This document shows positions 6,056 to 7,054 of a stretch of DNA of 7,054 nucleotides, piece by piece; position 1 is the first letter of the stretch, and every line of letters begins with the position of its first letter. The notes beneath the pieces are model-generated. The model ran no database searches. It was given only the letters and a program-made list of their open reading frames with translations, and was not told the DNA's origin. The DNA lies in contig URVX01000054.1 of NCBI GenBank assembly GCA_900551395.1, positions 1 through 7,054 on the forward strand, given 5' to 3'. The stretch is from an uncultured Subdoligranulum sp. Its GTDB lineage: Bacteria; Bacillota; Clostridia; Christensenellales; CAG-314. A program made the position numbers and the translations under genes.

Positions 6056-6078
6056 ACCGCCTTGCACGTTCATATATT
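6050..6078 (+). promoter_or_regulatory. Candidate sigma-E-type sporulation promoter for spoIVFA-spoIVFB
   Basis: GCATAAA (6050-6056) and CATATATT (6071-6078) are 14 bp apart. They resemble the B. subtilis mother-cell sigma-E elements (-35 around GnATATT, -10 around CATACAnT), with one mismatch in the -10 and a partial match in the -35. The site overlaps the minD stop codon and would start a transcript near 6085, just before the spoIVFA ribosome site. In B. subtilis spoIVFAB is transcribed by sigma-E, which raises the plausibility. This is pattern matching in A+T-rich sequence only. Confidence 0.42.
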
Positions 6079-6097
6079 ATCCCAAAGAAATGTTTTT

Positions 6098-6103
6098 CGG
6101 AGG
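6098..6103 (+). promoter_or_regulatory. Ribosome binding site of spoIVFA
   Basis: CGGAGG lies 10 nt before the ATG at 6114. It falls inside the longer reading frame that begins at an upstream ATG (6090), which lacks a ribosome site, so it favours 6114 as the start. Confidence 0.75.
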
Positions 6104-6113
6104 TAAACGCACG

Positions 6114-6785
6114 ATGTATGACGTTGAAAGCGTAGCAAGATACGATTGCGAGGCGGTTGAGGAGGATTGGCTGGAAATAAGCTACACCAAAAGACACTAT
6201 ATAGACGACGGAGACGATTATTCCGCCGCAGCCGGCTCCTTGCCGCAGCGCAGAGGCAGAAAAGGAAAACGGAGCAGACGCATATCCTTGAACGGAGAGG
6301 TGAAAAAGTGGATTTACCGCGCGGCGGCGCTTGTCGTTATGGCTGCGCTTCTTATTGCCATGCGTTTTGTGGACAGCGGCTTTGTGGGCGACGTATTCAA
6401 GACCGCACGGGAAACGTACACGACCTCTCTGATAAGCGCGTTCACCGCGAAAACCGATTCCAACACCATTACCATACCTATCAATTACAGCGTGGAAAGC
6501 GTGAGCGACGGAAACATAGTGCTGGGAGGAGGAATGCTTTCCCTGAGTCTGACCGACGGCAAGGTGGAGGATGTTACCGAAAACAGCGCGATTGTCCGCG
6601 TAAACGACAATTTGTGCGTTATTTACGGCAATCTTAGCACGGTGCTTGTGACACGCGACCAGCAGCTTGCTTACATGGACGTAATCGGCAAGTATGAAGA
6701 CAGCACCACGATAAATCTTTTGTACAAGGGCGAAAAAATTACGGACATAACGGCTGTGGACTACACGCTTACATGGCAGGTCTGA
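6114..6785 (+). CDS. spoIVFA: SpoIVFA-like membrane protein with degenerate LytM/M23 domain
   Basis: SpoIVFA anchors and restrains the SpoIVFB protease in the outer forespore membrane during sporulation. The product has 223 residues. Residues 1-45 are acidic (DDGDD at 31-35), then a basic stretch RRGRKGKRSRR (46-56) precedes one membrane helix (about 67-86). The rest should lie outside the cytoplasm. Residues about 130-212 follow the beta pattern of an M23/LytM domain: SLTDGKVEDV, AIVRVNDNLCVIYGNLS, then VLVTRDQQLAYMDVIGKY. The position of the metal-binding histidine in the usual YxHL reads YGNL, so it is probably not a peptidase, as is typical of SpoIVFA. Sequence similarity alone is weak. 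The call rests mainly on the architecture and on its place between minD and an overlapping M50 protease gene. An alternative is another LytM-like sporulation protein such as a SpoIIQ relative. Confidence 0.72.
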   Translation: MYDVESVARYDCEAVEEDWLEISYTKRHYIDDGDDYSAAAGSLPQRRGRKGKRSRRISLNGEVKKWIYRAAALVVMAALLIAMRFVDSGFVGDVFKTARETYTTSLISAFTAKTDSNTITIPINYSVESVSDGNIVLGGGMLSLSLTDGKVEDVTENSAIVRVNDNLCVIYGNLSTVLVTRDQQLAYMDVIGKYEDSTTINLLYKGEKITDITAVDYTLTWQV

Positions 6786-7054
6786 AATTCAGGATTTTAA
6801 AAAGCTTCTGGCTGCTTTTTGCCTTTTCGCTGCTTATCAGGCAGGCTTATATCTTCGGACTTTATACATTGAGTGTGCTGATTCACGAATCGGCACACTA
6901 CTTTGTTGCCAAAAAATGCGGCTACAAGTGCAACTGCATTGCCGTTTCGGCTTTCGGTGCGGTGCTTTACGGAGAGTTCGACAGCATGGACAATCGCGAC
7001 GGAATAAAAATCGCGTTGGCGGGACCTGCGGCAAACGCAGTCTGCGCGCTGTTG
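6773..7054 (+). CDS. spoIVFB: SpoIVFB-like M50 intramembrane metalloprotease, 5' part (3' truncated by window edge)
   Basis: This frame is open from the ATG at 6773 to the window end, giving 94 residues. SpoIVFB is the site-2-type protease that cleaves pro-sigma-K in the mother cell. A hydrophobic helix holds the zinc-binding motif HESAH (HExxH; residues 38-42), and ALAGPAANAV (81-90) matches the second conserved M50 segment (GPxxN). The third zinc ligand, an aspartate in NxxPxxPxDG, would lie beyond the window. The start overlaps the end of spoIVFA by 13 nt and has no strong ribosome site, suggesting translational coupling so that inhibitor and protease are made together. The SpoIVFB assignment, rather than another S2P protease, depends on the minD-spoIVFA context. 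Confidence 0.85.
   Translation, partial: MAGLKFRILKSFWLLFAFSLLIRQAYIFGLYTLSVLIHESAHYFVAKKCGYKCNCIAVSAFGAVLYGEFDSMDNRDGIKIALAGPAANAVCALL

Noticed and set aside
6090..6113. Earlier ATG for the SpoIVFA-like gene
   Set aside because: It lacks a ribosome site, and the GGAGG for the ATG at 6114 lies inside this extension.

Overview
The window looks like chromosomal DNA of an anaerobic, endospore-forming member of the Bacillota, most likely class Clostridia. It carries the end of an Rnf operon in the order E-A-B, the clostridial order known from families such as Acetobacterium. It also carries a maf–mreB–minD–spoIVFA–spoIVFB run that matches the well-known Bacillus/Clostridium cell-shape, division and sporulation cluster. 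G+C is roughly half by eye. All eight genes lie on the + strand and coding density is high. I see no mobile element, CRISPR array, tRNA or rRNA.

Layout. (1) 1-1838: the 3' part of rnfE, then rnfA and rnfB. These are subunits of the membrane ferredoxin:NAD+ oxidoreductase that couples electron transfer to ion pumping. The genes are one base apart and each has a strong GGAGG site. (2) 1839-1965: a compact gap in which a hairpin terminator for rnf and a strong extended -10 promoter for the next operon physically overlap. (3) 1966-5015: a Ppx/GppA-family phosphatase gene, maf (house-cleaning nucleotide pyrophosphatase) and a divergent mreB-like actin gene, packed as one operon with 4-nt spacing and then an 8-nt overlap. 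(4) 5016-5299: a 284-bp A+T-rich spacer with an isolated perfect DnaA box, a clear intrinsic terminator, an imperfect inverted repeat and a TATAAT promoter. (5) 5300-7054: minD, then a SpoIVFA-like gene with a possible sigma-E-type promoter, overlapping a truncated SpoIVFB-like M50 intramembrane protease gene.

How the genes work together. Rnf supplies energy conservation. Ppx and Maf belong to phosphate and nucleotide housekeeping. MreB, MinD and SpoIVFA/B form a morphogenesis and sporulation block. In Bacillus subtilis the corresponding block is maf-radC-mreB-mreC-mreD-minC-minD-spoIVFA-spoIVFB. Here the order is kept but radC, mreC, mreD and minC are absent from the places where they would sit.

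The most interesting points are this pared-down cluster, the altered nucleotide-binding motif of the MreB homologue, and the altered active-site and HD-domain motifs of the Ppx/GppA protein. The overlapping terminator/promoter at 1869-1930 and the sigma-E-like promoter between minD and spoIVFA come next. I found no wholly new multi-gene system. The unusual content is departures from a familiar cluster.
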